Source: Staphylotrichum longicolle (lineage: Eukaryota > Ascomycota > Sordariomycetes > Sordariales > Chaetomiaceae). Taken from it: a stretch of 64,000 nt of DNA. Below are positions 44,218 through 55,378 of this stretch, piece by piece. The notes beneath the pieces are model-generated. The model made no database searches. It was given only the letters and a program-made list of their open reading frames with translations, and was not told the origin of the DNA. Location of the stretch: contig JAHCVI010000005.1 in the NCBI GenBank assembly GCA_019096155.1, positions 3,172,468 to 3,236,467 on the forward strand, written 5' to 3'. Both the position numbers and the translations under genes were made by a program. The stretch's first letter is position 1. Every line of letters begins with the position of its first letter.

Positions 44218-45614
44218 TTACTTGTTGCAGGTGGTGGTATGCTTGGTTGTGCTCCCAATCTCGCCCCACTTGATGTTGGAGAAGGTGACGGCGGCGTCCG
44301 GGTGCTGCTGCACGATCAGGGCCGGGTCGCCCTCGGTGGCGTTGCAGGGCCCGGCGTTGCCGCTGTCGAGCCAGTTCATGAAGCCGCCGTTGTCGGCCCA
44401 GAGGCTGAAGATGAGCACCATGCCGCGGCCGATGGCGTTGCCCATCTGCGGGAGCCCGCCGCGCTGCTGCGTCCACGACGACGTCGCGTTGCAGAAGCTG
44501 TTCGTGATGCTGTCGTACGTCGCGCCGCCGGCCGAGACGGCCTGGTTCTTGATGACCACGCCGTCCTGCACGTACTGGCGCCGGATCTCGGTCAGCACGC
44601 CGTTGGCCTTGCCGTTGGACGTGATGAACTGCGTCGTCACGGTGAACTTGCGGTTGGAGTCGACCGTCAGGTTGCGTCCGTAGTACTCCTTGAAGCCGTA
44701 CGCGTACGGATTCACGGAGCATCCCCACTGGTCGCAGACGCCGGTGGCCTGGTTGCATTCGTCGGTGCCCTGGCACTTGTAGACTCTGGTCGCGTTGCAT
44801 GGGTGGGGCGTGAAGGACTGCGCGAGAGCATTGGCCTCCAAGATGTCCATCTCGTTGCAGCACGCGCCGTAGGTGTGGTTGGTGTTGGCCTACAGAAGTC
44901 TTTGTCAGGACCCCTTTTCGTTGCTTCTGAGGGAAGAAAGCACGCGAGTTGGAGGACAGGGGAAAGGGCGTGTTGGAAACTTTGATGAAAACTAAAAAAG
45001 AGACATACCTCGCCATTGATGAAATCGAGCTTGGGGCACTGCGCGTCGCAGTAGCCGGTGCCATACGAGGCGCCTGCCGGGTTCAGACGACTCCGGCCGC
45101 CATCCATCTCCATCTCGGAGAAGTACAGAGCACCGTTCATGCCGCAAACGAGCTTGGAAACATCGACGTCGAAGCTCAACTCGGCATTGAGCAGCTGGAA
45201 GTTCTCATAGTTCTTCTCGTCCTCGGCGAGGAGGTACAGACGTGGCGAGACGGTCTTGTAGTTTCCGTCAGCGCCCTTGAGCCACTGGTTCAGCGTAAGG
45301 GCGTCGCCGTTGGTCGTTACGCCATGGGCAGCGTAGTCGATGCCCTCGAGGGCGCAGTTTTTGGCACATGTGGCCGCGTCCGGGCACAGGTCGCCGCCAA
45401 CGGTGCAACGGGTGTTGGGATCCCCAATCTTGTGGAACGAGCGCGACGTGGCCTCGAGCACGACCGAGCTGCGGATAGTCTTGCAGCCGCCTCGGAGGGT
45501 GCACTTTTGTGTGGGCAGTTTTGGGTGGTGCTCCGGCACAGCGGTGCCAATCTGCTGGGCTGCGGCCAGGGACGAGAGCAGCCATGCGGCGAGGACGGCA
45601 GCTTTGGGTGCCAT
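44218..45614 (-). CDS. GH7 endo-beta-1,4-glucanase (EG I / Cel7B type)
   Basis: Exons 45614-45009 and 44889-44218 (119-nt GT-AG intron) give 425 residues. A signal peptide (MAPKAAVLAAWLLSSLAAA) precedes the mature QQIGTAVPE. Catalytic motif ACCNEMDILEAN: nucleophile Glu215, Asp217 and acid/base Glu220. The short loops around YGTGYCDAQCPKLDFINGEA and the ending GGFMNWLDSGNAGPCNATEG-type block, followed by SNIKWGEIGS, match endoglucanases and not cellobiohydrolases, which carry longer tunnel-forming loops. There is no linker or CBM1; the protein ends just after the catalytic domain. It cleaves internal beta-1,4 bonds in cellulose outside the cell. Divergent from the GH10 xylanase, sharing a 1.86-kb promoter region; a TATAAAA box lies about 90 bases upstream. 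Confidence 0.94.
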
Positions 45615-45702
45615 TTTTGAGTGTTTGAGCCCGTCTCTGGAGAGTCGCGAAAGGGTTGAGGACCTCACCCAGAGCCTCCCGGGGTAGCAGAATGTCAAGA
45701 CA

Positions 45703-45709
45703 TTTTATA
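45703..45709 (-). promoter_or_regulatory. TATA box of the GH7 gene
   Basis: TATAAAA on the minus strand, about 90 bases upstream of the GH7 start codon. Confidence 0.6.
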
Positions 45710-47398
45710 CATCTCAAGTCTTCAAGAGACGGGTTGCAGTACCCACCCGGCCATTACGGGTTCGTCGTCCCGGCCAACTTGGTAAAAGGATAATTGATTA
45801 GGCACTCTGTACGGGCAGGGGTTTTGGCCGCCGTTCGCCGTCCTAAAATGTGGAGCGAATCAGGGATCTCGGGAAGCAGAAAGCGGCTATTCAGATAGCA
45901 GAGTAACCTTCTTCACTATCGGAAATAGTCAGCTTTGGGTCCAGCGTCACAGCGTGCACTAAGGTCGCGTTTCTCGGAGCGGCGGTCCTCAACCCACCGG
46001 AAGGAAGCGGCAGCTTACTTAGGCCAGGGGGCGGGAGCCAACACGCTCCCCCTGAATGTGGGTTCTGATCTGATCCTGCAGCTGTGAAAAAAGAAGTCAT
46101 TTTAGACTTTAAGGTGTTTGCCTCGGTGACTCCGCTTCGGGACAGAGTGCGTAGGTACCTTAATTCGAAGGGTTAACTGGGCCAGATGAGAACAATGACT
46201 TGGACTAACCGCAGCTTCTCTAATTACTCGCGGTCCGATACTGCACCTTCACGTGTTAGTGGTGTAGCATCAGAGGGTAATGAATGCCACAAGAGGTTTG
46301 CTTTGCATGTCAACTGTTTACATGCAAACCTTCCTACCCTGTACATCTTTTGCTCCTGTATCCATTGGAGCGTGGTGAAGGGTGTCACATGCAACGTCTG
46401 TCGTCCTTCACTCTAACAGGAGAATGATGTGTGGGCAGGCTTTGGTTCATAACACCCCACAAGGTCATAAATGCGGACCGAGAGCAAGATTCAGACAGAA
46501 AACCCACAGTGTTGCATTATGCGGGTTCTTTGAACAAACCGCCTCTGCATTGTCGAACGGTACCCTCTAAATGATCAGAGATTGTTCGACGGTGCTGGTT
46601 GAATCTCTTCGGCGGTATCACAGTGAAGGGCGACTTCTCGAAAGCCTGTAACAGTACAGGTATGCATTGCCGATTACCAATGCCGTCGCTGAACAGAGTC
46701 CCCTCCGTTTCCGAGCCGAATCTGGCAACTCAGCTCGGGCCGTCCAACCTGCATTGTCAACCTCCGGTGCGTCGACCAACCAGATCTTGGCGATTCACGA
46801 CGCTTGGGAAGTGCTTGGCGATTTGTTCCCGTCTTCCCGGGATCTGGGCGCCAAAACAAGCTCTGTCCCCCTGTCCCGAGGGCTGGCAATGCAACCTCGG
46901 CGCCTCCGATCAGTTTCGCCGAGATCATAGGGGCGCTGCAAGAGACCTGGCCAAAACCGGGTGGGCGGAGCGGGAGCACATTTCAGGATGCATTGATGGC
47001 GCCCAGGCTCCGCCTTAGCTGAGGCTTAGCAGCACGAAAATCCGGGGAAGACTGCGCGCTGACCTCAGTATTTGCCGAAAGCTTAAGGACAACCAGAAAA
47101 TCTGCCGAAAGGTTGAGCACAACTCTGCGACAGCACGCTGTCCATCACTTCGTGTTTGTGTTGCGCGCCAATAAGAAGCCCGGGAGAAGCTTCTTCTCAG
47201 GAACAGGATACGACCCTACCCCTGGGACAGGACGAGATCTCGACCTCAAGATGATGACTTCCAGGGACGGCGATGCCACTTTTGAAGCGGAGTGAACGGC
47301 GATGCCACATTCGAAGCGGAGCGCACGGTGGTGCCTGGAGAGGAACCTCGAGAGGGAAAGATGCGGGCCTTCAGGAGACCAAGCAACGAGTCTTGAGG

Positions 47399-47408
47399 AT
47401 TTAAAAGG
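47399..47408 (+). promoter_or_regulatory. TATA-like box of the GH10 gene
   Basis: ATTTAAAAGG, about 70 bases upstream of the xylanase start codon; imperfect TATA. Confidence 0.45.
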
Positions 47409-47477
47409 CCGTGATGTCGGTGACTGTCTAAGATCCGTGTCCTGCCAGCTGAACTCGTCAGCCTCGTCTTGCAAACC

Positions 47478-48799
47478 ATGGCGCCTCTCAAAGCAATTCT
47501 GCTTGCCACGCTGCAGCTGGCTTCGGCCAGTGTCGTCGCCGCCGATGGCCTCAATGCCCGGGCCCAGGCCGCTGGGAAGAAATATTTCGGCACCGAAATT
47601 TCTACCCAAGTCATGGGCGACGCCAACGCAAACAATATCGCCAAGAACTCGCAAGACTTCGGCCAGTACACGTGCGAAAACGAGATGAAGTTCGACGCCA
47701 CGGAGCCCTCGCGTGGTAGCTTCAACTACGCCAACGCCGACAAGATCGTCGCCCAAGCCCAGGCCAACGGGCAGCTCATGCGATGCCACGCCCTCGTGTG
47801 GCACTCTCAGGTGCCATCGTGGGTGAGCAATGGCAAGTTCGACAACGCAACGCTCATCAGCATCATGAAGAACCATATCGCCAATGTCGTTGGTCATTAC
47901 AAGGGCAAGTGCTACGCCTGGGATGTGGTCAACGAGGCCCTCAACGAGGACGGCACGTATCGTAATTCCGGTTCTATCTGGGGGTCGACTATCGGCCCAG
48001 CATTTATCCCTATCGCGTTTGCTGCTGCTGCCGCCGCTGATCCGGCAGCTAAGCTGTGAGTCCCACCCCCCCCCCACCCTCTCTCCCCCATTCCCCCAAC
48101 CAAGCCCTTTTCCTCATCCCCATCCTCAGCAGCCAGCCAGCTCTCTAATGCAAACTCTGATTTAGTTATTATAATGATTATAATTGTGACCGTCCCGGAT
48201 CCAAGGCGACAGGCGCCTTGAACCTTATCAAGATGGTGAAGAGCTACGGCGCGCCGATCCATGGCTTCGGCATGCAGGGCCATATGACAGCCGGCCAAGT
48301 CGGTTCGGCCTCGCAGTACGTTTCCAACATGCAGGCGTTCGCCAACCTCGGCGTCGAGGTAGCGTTCACCGAGCTGGACATCGCCACGCCGTCGAGCAGC
48401 CCCAACTTCGCCCAGCAGGCGACCGACTACGCCACCATCGTCTCGGCCTGCAAGCAGGTCAGCGCCTGCGTGGGTATCACCACCTGGGGCTTCACCGACA
48501 AGTACACCTGGATCAGCAACTCGGCGCCCCTGATTTGGGATACCAGCTTGCAGAAGAAGGCGGCCTACAACGCCATCCTCAACGCGTGGGGGTCGGGCAC
48601 GGGCACGGGCACGGGCGCGACAACGACGAGCAAAGCGCCGCCGGCCGCGACGACCACGGCGGCCTCGGGCGGCGGGCAGGGCGGGTGCACTGCGCCGCAG
48701 TGGGCGCAGTGCGGTGGCAACGGCTACTCGGGATGCAAGACGTGCGCGGCTCCTTATACCTGCAAGTACTCGAACGACTGGTACTCGCAGTGCCTGTAA
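47478..48799 (+). CDS. GH10 endo-beta-1,4-xylanase with CBM1
   Basis: Exons 47478-48055 and 48166-48799 (110-nt GT-AG intron) give 403 residues. The ATG at 47478 is used; a longer frame begins at TTG 47469, which is not a fungal start. Signal peptide [20 protein letters not shown] ends near residue 21. The TIM-barrel catalytic domain has [14 protein letters not shown], acid/base Glu153 in AWDVVNEAL, nucleophile Glu262 in FTELDIA, and [13 protein letters not shown] Gly/Thr/Ala/Pro linker of about 40 residues leads to a C-terminal fungal cellulose-binding module ([18 protein letters not shown] to the end) with its cysteines and aromatic residues. It degrades xylan outside the cell while anchored on cellulose. 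Context: divergent with a GH7 endoglucanase, suggesting joint induction. Confidence 0.95.
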
Positions 48800-50397
48800 A
48801 GTCTTGTCCGGCGAGGGGTTGTATTGTGTGATGAGACTCAGGGGGACGGGAAGTCCAGGGGATGGCCAATATCAGACCTGTGTACCTTAGGGCACCAGCG
48901 CCCTTTTCTTCGGCGACCTAGCTACGCAAATCGACGAGCGTTAAAGAAGCGTTAAGCAGTTTGGTACCAATCACCGTGTAATAATTGAACTTGTGTGCGC
49001 TGTGCTGTGCCTTGTATCGCAAGAACTGTGAGTTGTGATGATGAGAGTGGCGAGCATGGAGGAGGAAGCCATCACCAAGCGACGCAACCACACGCGAGAT
49101 GGAGAATGTAGCGCGAATGGGGGAGCCGTGGACAAAGGAGAAAGAGCGGGAGGCCGGTGACCCGTGAGAAAGGGAAGAAGTGCCCCCCGGGGAGGGGAGA
49201 GGGGGTTAGGGGGAAGAGAGGCTTAGGCCTGGAGGGGTATCCCTGGACGCTAGGTGTTGCCAGTCAGTTTGGAGTCAAATTCTGGAAGTTCCAATGACCT
49301 ACACTGAGGTCAGGACTGGACAGAAAACACCTAGGACACGGCTCCGTTCGGCCCACAACTTCCTCCGGATCGCCCTTCGGCCTACCTTTGGTGCTTAGTC
49401 CAACTTACCCAAAATCAGCGAATGGGCTCTCACGACAGTGAGGGAAATTCCAACGAAGCCGGTAACACTTGCCTCCGGACCTGTTCGACTGGGCTTCCCA
49501 TGTCAACTAGTTCAAAGAATGCAGTGCCGTTTTGAGGAGGTGTGCCAAACACCCAAGCACTGGCGGTGAGGGAACAACTAAAGTGCTTCTTGACCCATCT
49601 CGCTTTCAAAACCTGGTTACCGTTCGAATAGAAGTCATATAAAACAAAAGAAGGAAGAGGAAGAGGAAGAGGAAGAGGAAGAGGAAGAGAAAGAGGAAGA
49701 GGAAGAGGAAGAGGAAGAGGAAGAGGAAGAGGAAGAGGAAGAGGAAGAGGAAGAGGAAGAGGAAGAGAAAGAGGAAGAGGAAGAGGAAGAGGAAGAGGAA
49801 GAGGAAGAGGAATATAATAATAGCCTTGAGCTATATTTCGCTTTGTCTAATCAAACCATCTAGGCTGTCTGAGTTCCTTAACCGGGAAGTGGAGAGACAC
49901 GAATGTAAATTTTTTTCTTTCTGTCTTTTCTGGTGTCCTCCTTTTCCCATCCGGATGAAGCCTACCAAGTAGTGACTCTCTACGTCGACCATCATCATCT
50001 TTTAGTACACTCCTTGTTGTCCATTGTCTCATCAACGGAAACCTCGAGCTGTAGCAGACCGGACGGAGACATGAAAGTGCAATGGGGGAGGAGGGCTTTT
50101 AAGCAAAATCCCGTCCGCACCAGTGAGATCTCTCCCGCCAGTCTGAATGGCACTCCCTCTTTGCTCAAAGATAAAGTCACTGGGGATTTTCGTAAGCGGC
50201 CACCCTCCTCTCGACCCACGTGGGGAGCTAACCGGAGAGCCTTTGCTCTATCTGAAATTGTTGGCCGTTTTCGTCTCTTGACGCTCCTTGTTTCCCTGAG
50301 TGCCTACATTTCCTCAAGTCGATTCTATCACAACCTCTGCCCTCTCACATTGTCCCACCCAGCCCATCAATCCATCACATTGTCCGTAAACAAGCCC
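48800..50397. other. Intergenic with hexanucleotide microsatellite
   Basis: 1.6 kb between convergent genes. Besides the GAGGAA array, nothing coding is recognised; a short frame at about 49038-49160 has no support. Confidence 0.45.
49652..49812 (+). repeat. (GAGGAA)n microsatellite
   Basis: About 27 hexamer units, nearly pure purine on the + strand. It has GAGAAA interruptions near 49688 and 49766, about 78 bases (13 units) apart. Confidence 0.95.
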
Positions 50398-51903
50398 CTA
50401 CCGCCACCTTCCAAACTCGACCCCCCGCACATCCTCCTTATCCTCCGCCGTCCAATCCCACTCATCAGCCATGAACAGCGCCTTAGCCATCCGATCCGCG
50501 GCCAAAGCGCCCTCATACCTCAGCCGCTGGTCAGTCGCCATGCCCCTCGTCCAGGCAAACACCCTCTTCTTCTTCTCCGCGCCGCCCTTCCCTTCTCCTT
50601 CGTCATACGTCCCCTCCAGATCACACCACGCCACCTCCTCCCGCCCCTTCCTCCACCGCTCTCTCGGCACGCTCACCACGCCAGCTGACAGCATGGCCTG
50701 GATGTATTCCAGAATAGGCAAGATGCGTGTCCGCAGCCCACAGTTGGTATGGTTCTTGTCGATCTGGTAACTCGGCACCTGTTTTAGCGTCGCCAGGATC
50801 GAGACCACATCCACAGTGGCATAGTCGTGCGCCAACGACGACGACGACGAGGATGACGACGCAAAGTCGCCGAGGAAAATCAAATCCCGCGCGACGAGAA
50901 ACTTGACCATCTCCCCGAGCTGGTACGAGTCGCAGCTCGCGGACGAGTCGTAGCCCAGCTTGCACTGGCGCGCGCGGGACGTGTACAGCGCCAGAAAGTG
51001 GCGCGGCACCGAGGCGATGGTGGCGAGGATGCGGTGGCGGCGGTGGTGCAGCTCGGCCTCGAGGTCGTCGGGCAGGTCCCACCACGCGGCGCGGTACTCC
51101 GGGTTGTCGTCGTCGTCGTCTTCGTCGCTGACGGTGGTGGCGGTGAGGCTCCAGCGGCGGGAGCCGTACAGGATGAGTTCACGGGTGGCGATCTGCATCT
51201 TGGGGGGCTGGTCGAGCAGCCAGGCGACGAGGATCTTTTGGCGGAGGGTTTCCTCGGAGGGCTTGGAGAGGGCCGGGCCGTCGTCGCGGGAGAGGCGGGT
51301 TTGCGTGGCGGGCCATTTGTACTTGAGGGCGCTGACGTAGCGGGCGACAGTGGCGGTGCAGTCGAAGCGGTCGGCGAGGACGGCCAGCACGGCGAGGGAG
51401 TGCATGGTCACGGCTTTGCTGGGGGTGGTGGACTGTTTTCGGTGTAGGATCCGGAGGAGGTCTGCAAAGGCCGAGTCCTGGACGGCGGAGCGGGTGGCCT
51501 CGTCGTCCTCGTGGATCTTCACCACGGGGAGGTCGGCGGCGGGTGCCTCGGACGGCTTCACGTGGGTGAGGGCCAGGCGCTGGAAGCTGGCCTCGATGGC
51601 CCTCGCCTCGGCGAAGCGCGTGTCACTGAGCAGGTTGTCAAAGTACTTGGAGTTTTCCTTCAGGACGGCGAGGCTGACTCGGTATCCCACCCGAGTCCGG
51701 GGCTTAAAGACCGGAGGCGCGGCCTGCTGCCCTGGACGGGGCTTGGCGGCCTTCCTCGCGGCCCTGAGGGTCTCTTTGGAGGTTTCAAAAGTGACATCGA
51801 GCACGATGTCCCCATCGGGCACAATGTCAACGATCTGAGGTCCTGGCTTGGCCGAGTCGGCCGGGTCGCCATCCTGGCCTTCTGCCGTGTCGCCCATGCC
51901 CAT
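50398..51903 (-). CDS. BTB/POZ-like domain protein, function unknown
   Basis: One exon of 501 residues from ATG 51903. After an acidic, disordered N-terminus, residues about 25-190 read as a BTB-type fold: GDIVLDVTFET, RVSLAVLKENSKYFDNLLSD and FADLLRILHRKQST, then a helical HSLAVLAVLADRFDC block as in fungal BTB proteins. Residues about 255-270 are a poly-Asp run (SDEDDDDDNPEY), and about 355-365 a poly-Ser run encoded by repeated trinucleotides. The C-terminal part has RILPILEYIQAMLSAGV and ends at VEFGRWR. Fungal members of this kind are uncharacterised; BTB domains normally mediate dimerisation or cullin binding. No signal peptide or membrane helix. Convergent with the xylanase, divergent from the PP2C gene. 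Confidence 0.75.
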   Translation of the reverse strand: MGMGDTAEGQDGDPADSAKPGPQIVDIVPDGDIVLDVTFETSKETLRAARKAAKPRPGQQAAPPVFKPRTRVGYRVSLAVLKENSKYFDNLLSDTRFAEARAIEASFQRLALTHVKPSEAPAADLPVVKIHEDDEATRSAVQDSAFADLLRILHRKQSTTPSKAVTMHSLAVLAVLADRFDCTATVARYVSALKYKWPATQTRLSRDDGPALSKPSEETLRQKILVAWLLDQPPKMQIATRELILYGSRRWSLTATTVSDEDDDDDNPEYRAAWWDLPDDLEAELHHRRHRILATIASVPRHFLALYTSRARQCKLGYDSSASCDSYQLGEMVKFLVARDLIFLGDFASSSSSSSSLAHDYATVDVVSILATLKQVPSYQIDKNHTNCGLRTRILPILEYIQAMLSAGVVSVPRERWRKGREEVAWCDLEGTYDEGEGKGGAEKKKRVFAWTRGMATDQRLRYEGALAADRMAKALFMADEWDWTAEDKEDVRGVEFGRWR

Positions 51904-52719
51904 GCTCTAGAGGTGTCATGCGGGCTCTACCACAGTAGTGTGTTAGTGCGTGTACCTGGGCAGCCTGGGAGAGGTTGCGAGGTGAGGTCAGGCTCCTGCC
52001 AAGACCCAAGTCCAATCCCCACTAAAATGACGTTGGCTTGGCCCCACCAAATCTGGTCACTGATTGGGGGCATTTTGGGATCCAAGGGAGGCTCGAGAGG
52101 GAAACACACAGGTATCTACATGAAGAAAGCTTCGCGAAAAGCTTAGAATAAATAAGTGACAAAACTGGAACGTCGTGCCTTTCACGTTCTCGTCCTGCAC
52201 GCGCAAACTCTTGTCTATCGGCGGTTCTGTGGATAGGTCAGGGATAAGATCTCCCGGGTCAACAGTTTTGCACCCCTGCGCGCCAAGAACCCTGATGTCT
52301 TCCCACCAATCGCTGCCACGCCGCGTTTCAAGAAACCCGCCAAGGAACAGCAAACAGCAGGGCACAGGGCAGAGCGCCGCGCGCAGAGCGGGCAGGCCAG
52401 TGGGGACCAGCAGCTCGGAGCCCGCCTCAACATTCTACACGAACACCGAACTCCAATACCGCCCAATCGTCCTGTCGTGCAATGGCCCTAGATTCCACGA
52501 CCGCTCCGCTGCTCGCTTCTATCCCCCGGGAACGTGTATCAACTGGCTGCCTGCGCAATGCCTGCGTTCCGTCGTCGACCGCCCGCACACAACGCACACT
52601 TCGCACCACGCACACCACGAGCATACCACGCACACCCAGAGTCTCTTCTTGACGCCTTCATGGGCTATGTCGCGACATTCTTCCACATCCAGAGCCAGAT
52701 CCAGACAAGAACCGTCGCC
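51904..52719. promoter_or_regulatory. Divergent intergenic region, BTB-like gene and PP2C
   Basis: Promoters of both genes. The PP2C frame is open upstream to 52534, but that extension begins at GTG and is probably 5' leader; ATG 52558 is an alternative start. Confidence 0.5.
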
Positions 52720-54498
52720 ATGTCGGCCCGCGCACTGCGAATCGCCGGATCCCGCCGGCCACTTCGGGCCCCGACCCGAGCAGCCACGCGGACCCTCCGG
52801 GATGCGCCGGGGCTCCGCGACGACCAGGAACACCAATACGGCCTCCGCCGAAGCTTCCACAACTACTTTGTGACCCACCTGCCCTCCTCGTCGCTACACC
52901 CCGACTCGCGCTCCTCCGCCGGGCCGGGCCACAAGCTGCCGCGCTCCGCCTCGACACCCCACACTCCGGACCCGGGCTCCGTCCCGGCCGCAGCGACCCC
53001 GAACATGCCCAGCCGCGACCTGACCGTCGTGCGGATTCCCCTCAGGAGCGCCAAGCACCACTTCGGCGTATCTAATTCGCGCGGCCAGCGGGGCTACAAC
53101 GAGGACACAAACCAGGCCGGGACGATACGCCTTCCGGCCTTCGCAAGGAGAGTGCCTGTCAGCCTGGTACGCCACCAGGCCGCCAGGACCGCAGGCGAGG
53201 GCACCAACGCCGACAGCGCCCTCGGGGACCCGCAGGTCTTTTACTTTGGCGTCTTTGACGGCCACGGCGGCAGCGAGTGCAGCGAGTTCCTGCGGGAAGA
53301 GCTGCACGGGTACATCGAGGAGGCCGCGGCCGAGTTTGGGTTGAAGAGCAGCCTGAAGAGGGACCCCGGCGCTCCCGACTCCATGAGGGACCCTGAGACG
53401 GCCCCGAGCCAGCAGGATACCTCGTCGCAACCCCAGGGCCAACAACAAGAGACGCCCGCGGACATCTCGCCGGCCACCAAGTTAGAGTCTGAACTCCTCG
53501 CCGAGTACAAGCGCACGATAGGCGGCTACTTCCGCCGCTTCCGCCCCAACTACTTTTCCGTCCCGATGGCGCCCTCGACACGCGACCCATCCTCCTCCCA
53601 GTTCGACTCCTCACCGTCGTCTTCCCAATCCGACCCCTCCCCCTCCTCCCAGCCCGAACCCCCGCACCGCGTCTCCCTCGAATCCGTCCTCACCTACGCC
53701 TTCCTGCGCGCCGACCTCGACTTCGTCACCGCGCAAGCCCGCAAGCCCGACCCGGACGACCCCTACATCTCCGACATACCCCTCAACAAGGACGAGATCC
53801 TCGGCTCGCCCCACCTCCCGCCCTCGGGCCACGGCATCGGCAGCAACAGCCCGGCGCGCTTCAAAGGCGGCTCCACCGCCTCCGTCGCGCTCATCTCCAC
53901 GCCCACCCCGTCCCCCTTCTGGCACCCGGCCGCCCACTCGACCCTCGTCGTCGCCCACGTCGGCGACACCCGCGTCCTGCTCTGCGAGACCGCCACGGGC
54001 CGCCCCCTGCCGCTCACCTCGGACCACCACCCGTCCTCCCCGGGCGAGTCGCGCCGCTTGCGCCGCTACGTCACCGACAGCCTCGTCACGGACTCGTTCG
54101 GCGAGGAGCGCATCCAGGGCCTCGCCAACAGCCGCGCCTTCGGCGACATGCAGGCCAAGCGCATCGGCGTGTCGGCCGAGCCCGACGTGTCGCGCGTCGA
54201 CCTGAAGCCCGCCGAGTTTTCGTTCTTGGTCTTGGTGAGCGACGGCGTGAGCGGCACGCTGAGCGACCAGGAGATTGTGGACGTCGTGAAGGAGGCTGGG
54301 ACGCCCGACGAGGGCGCGAGGAAGGTCGTCGAGTACGCTACGGAGGTGTCGGGGGACGGGGACAATGCGACGTGTCTTGTGGTGAGGCTGGGCGGGTGGG
54401 AGAGGAGGAGTGAGGGGGGCGTGGGGAGTCTGGGGACGAGGGAGATGAGGGAGGCGAGGAGGAGGGAGGCGGGGGATCCGAGAAGGAGGGGGCGGTAG
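52720..54498 (+). CDS. PP2C-family protein phosphatase, probably mitochondrial (Ptc6/Azr1 type)
   Basis: 592 residues, single exon. Start at ATG 52720 chosen because it opens an Arg/Ala/Ser-rich leader without acids (MSARALRIAGSRRPLRAPTR), a good mitochondrial targeting sequence, in a GCCATGTC context. PP2C motifs in order: GQRGYNEDTNQAG, FYFGVFDGHGGSECSEFL, KGGSTASVALI, VVAHVGDTRVLL, ANSRAFGDMQAK, VLVSDGVSGTLSDQEIVD and DGDNATCLVVRLGG. These Asp residues bind the two metal ions. A disordered P/S/Q-rich insert at about residues 215-330 is longer than in yeast Ptc6. Family function: Ser/Thr dephosphorylation in mitochondria, linked in yeast to mitophagy and pyruvate dehydrogenase regulation; inferred here from family only. 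Confidence 0.88.
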   Translation: MSARALRIAGSRRPLRAPTRAATRTLRDAPGLRDDQEHQYGLRRSFHNYFVTHLPSSSLHPDSRSSAGPGHKLPRSASTPHTPDPGSVPAAATPNMPSRDLTVVRIPLRSAKHHFGVSNSRGQRGYNEDTNQAGTIRLPAFARRVPVSLVRHQAARTAGEGTNADSALGDPQVFYFGVFDGHGGSECSEFLREELHGYIEEAAAEFGLKSSLKRDPGAPDSMRDPETAPSQQDTSSQPQGQQQETPADISPATKLESELLAEYKRTIGGYFRRFRPNYFSVPMAPSTRDPSSSQFDSSPSSSQSDPSPSSQPEPPHRVSLESVLTYAFLRADLDFVTAQARKPDPDDPYISDIPLNKDEILGSPHLPPSGHGIGSNSPARFKGGSTASVALISTPTPSPFWHPAAHSTLVVAHVGDTRVLLCETATGRPLPLTSDHHPSSPGESRRLRRYVTDSLVTDSFGEERIQGLANSRAFGDMQAKRIGVSAEPDVSRVDLKPAEFSFLVLVSDGVSGTLSDQEIVDVVKEAGTPDEGARKVVEYATEVSGDGDNATCLVVRLGGWERRSEGGVGSLGTREMREARRREAGDPRRRGR

Positions 54499-55378
54499 AT
54501 TATTTTGGAACCCTTCTTTCGTCTTGCATTCTTTTTCATTTCACTTCACTTTCGATCTCTGTTTTCCTTTGTCGAATGTGTTGATTCAAGATGGTGGCAT
54601 TGCGTTGGGCGGAGCATTTTTGCATAGACTAGCATGGTTTCGATAGTAGATAGTGTCGCACCCGGTAGAGCAGCACAAGAAAGAGAAAGAAGGATCCCTC
54701 ACGGCAAGGCAGATGGCAGATGGCAGATGGCGTCGTAGTGTGAACCTTCAACGCACTTCTATGTTGGAAACAAAACATCTTGATCCTTCGTTTGTCTAGA
54801 TAGCCAGTCATCATGACGGGTGTCTGGCTATATTGTAGAACTGTTTGGCAATCTGGGTACCTATATATGCAGACAAGGTCTTGGGACGAGATACAAAAGC
54901 TCACCCAGAAGGTCATAATTTTGTAAGCTGGGTGGGTTTCAGAAAGAACCAGCGCAGCCCGGCTCCGGTAACCTCTCGAATCAAGAGGGAGAACGAAGAC
55001 TTCATCGAGTCATTGCGCATCATGACCCTCAGCTACCCATCTGCAAGGCGCATGCCTTTCGAACGACTGCTTTGGCGAGCGGGTCGGCCCCGTCATCTAC
55101 AATTTGCACTAGAATTCCTAGTCCTGAATCTCGCGTCCGAAAAAAAAATATTCGTTGCTGGCTGCCCTCCTGGAAAACTCCTACTCATATGTTGGAGCGC
55201 AGACCGACATATGACAGAGTGAAATATCTCTAGCATATAAGAATCTATTGAAAGACCAAAAAGAATATCAGGACCAACATGTTCTTTCTCGTGTCTGTGT
55301 ACCCGCATTGCGCCATACCAAGGGAACCAGTGGTTCCACCCCAGTTCAACAACTAGAAGAACCCAGGAGCCCACATGC
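54499..55378. other. Intergenic between convergent genes
   Basis: Holds a small triplication of GGCAGAT around 54705-54731. A 125-codon frame at 54845-55222 starts at TTG and has no recognised domain, so it is not called. Confidence 0.45.

Larger units (their letters stand above)
45615..47477. promoter_or_regulatory. Divergent promoter region of GH7 endoglucanase and GH10 xylanase
   Basis: 1.86 kb without a supported gene. It contains TATA-like boxes close to both starts. A GGCTTA word at 47023-47028 fits the Xyr1/XlnR GGCWWW consensus, but one such hexamer is expected by chance. Confidence 0.55.

Noticed and set aside
45615..47477. Confident Xyr1/CLR/CreA sites in the GH7-GH10 promoter
   Set aside because: Only degenerate hexamers such as GGCTTA at 47023 were seen; not above chance in 1.9 kb.
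49652..49812. CRISPR-like regular array
   Set aside because: Simple hexamer microsatellite without spacers, in a eukaryotic genome.
52534..52719. N-terminal extension of the PP2C protein
   Set aside because: Begins at GTG, is His/Pro-rich and unlike a targeting peptide; ATG 52720 opens a typical mitochondrial leader.
54845..55222. 125-codon + strand frame between PP2C and the PNP-NLR
   Set aside because: Starts at TTG and has no recognised domain or splice-supported ATG exon.
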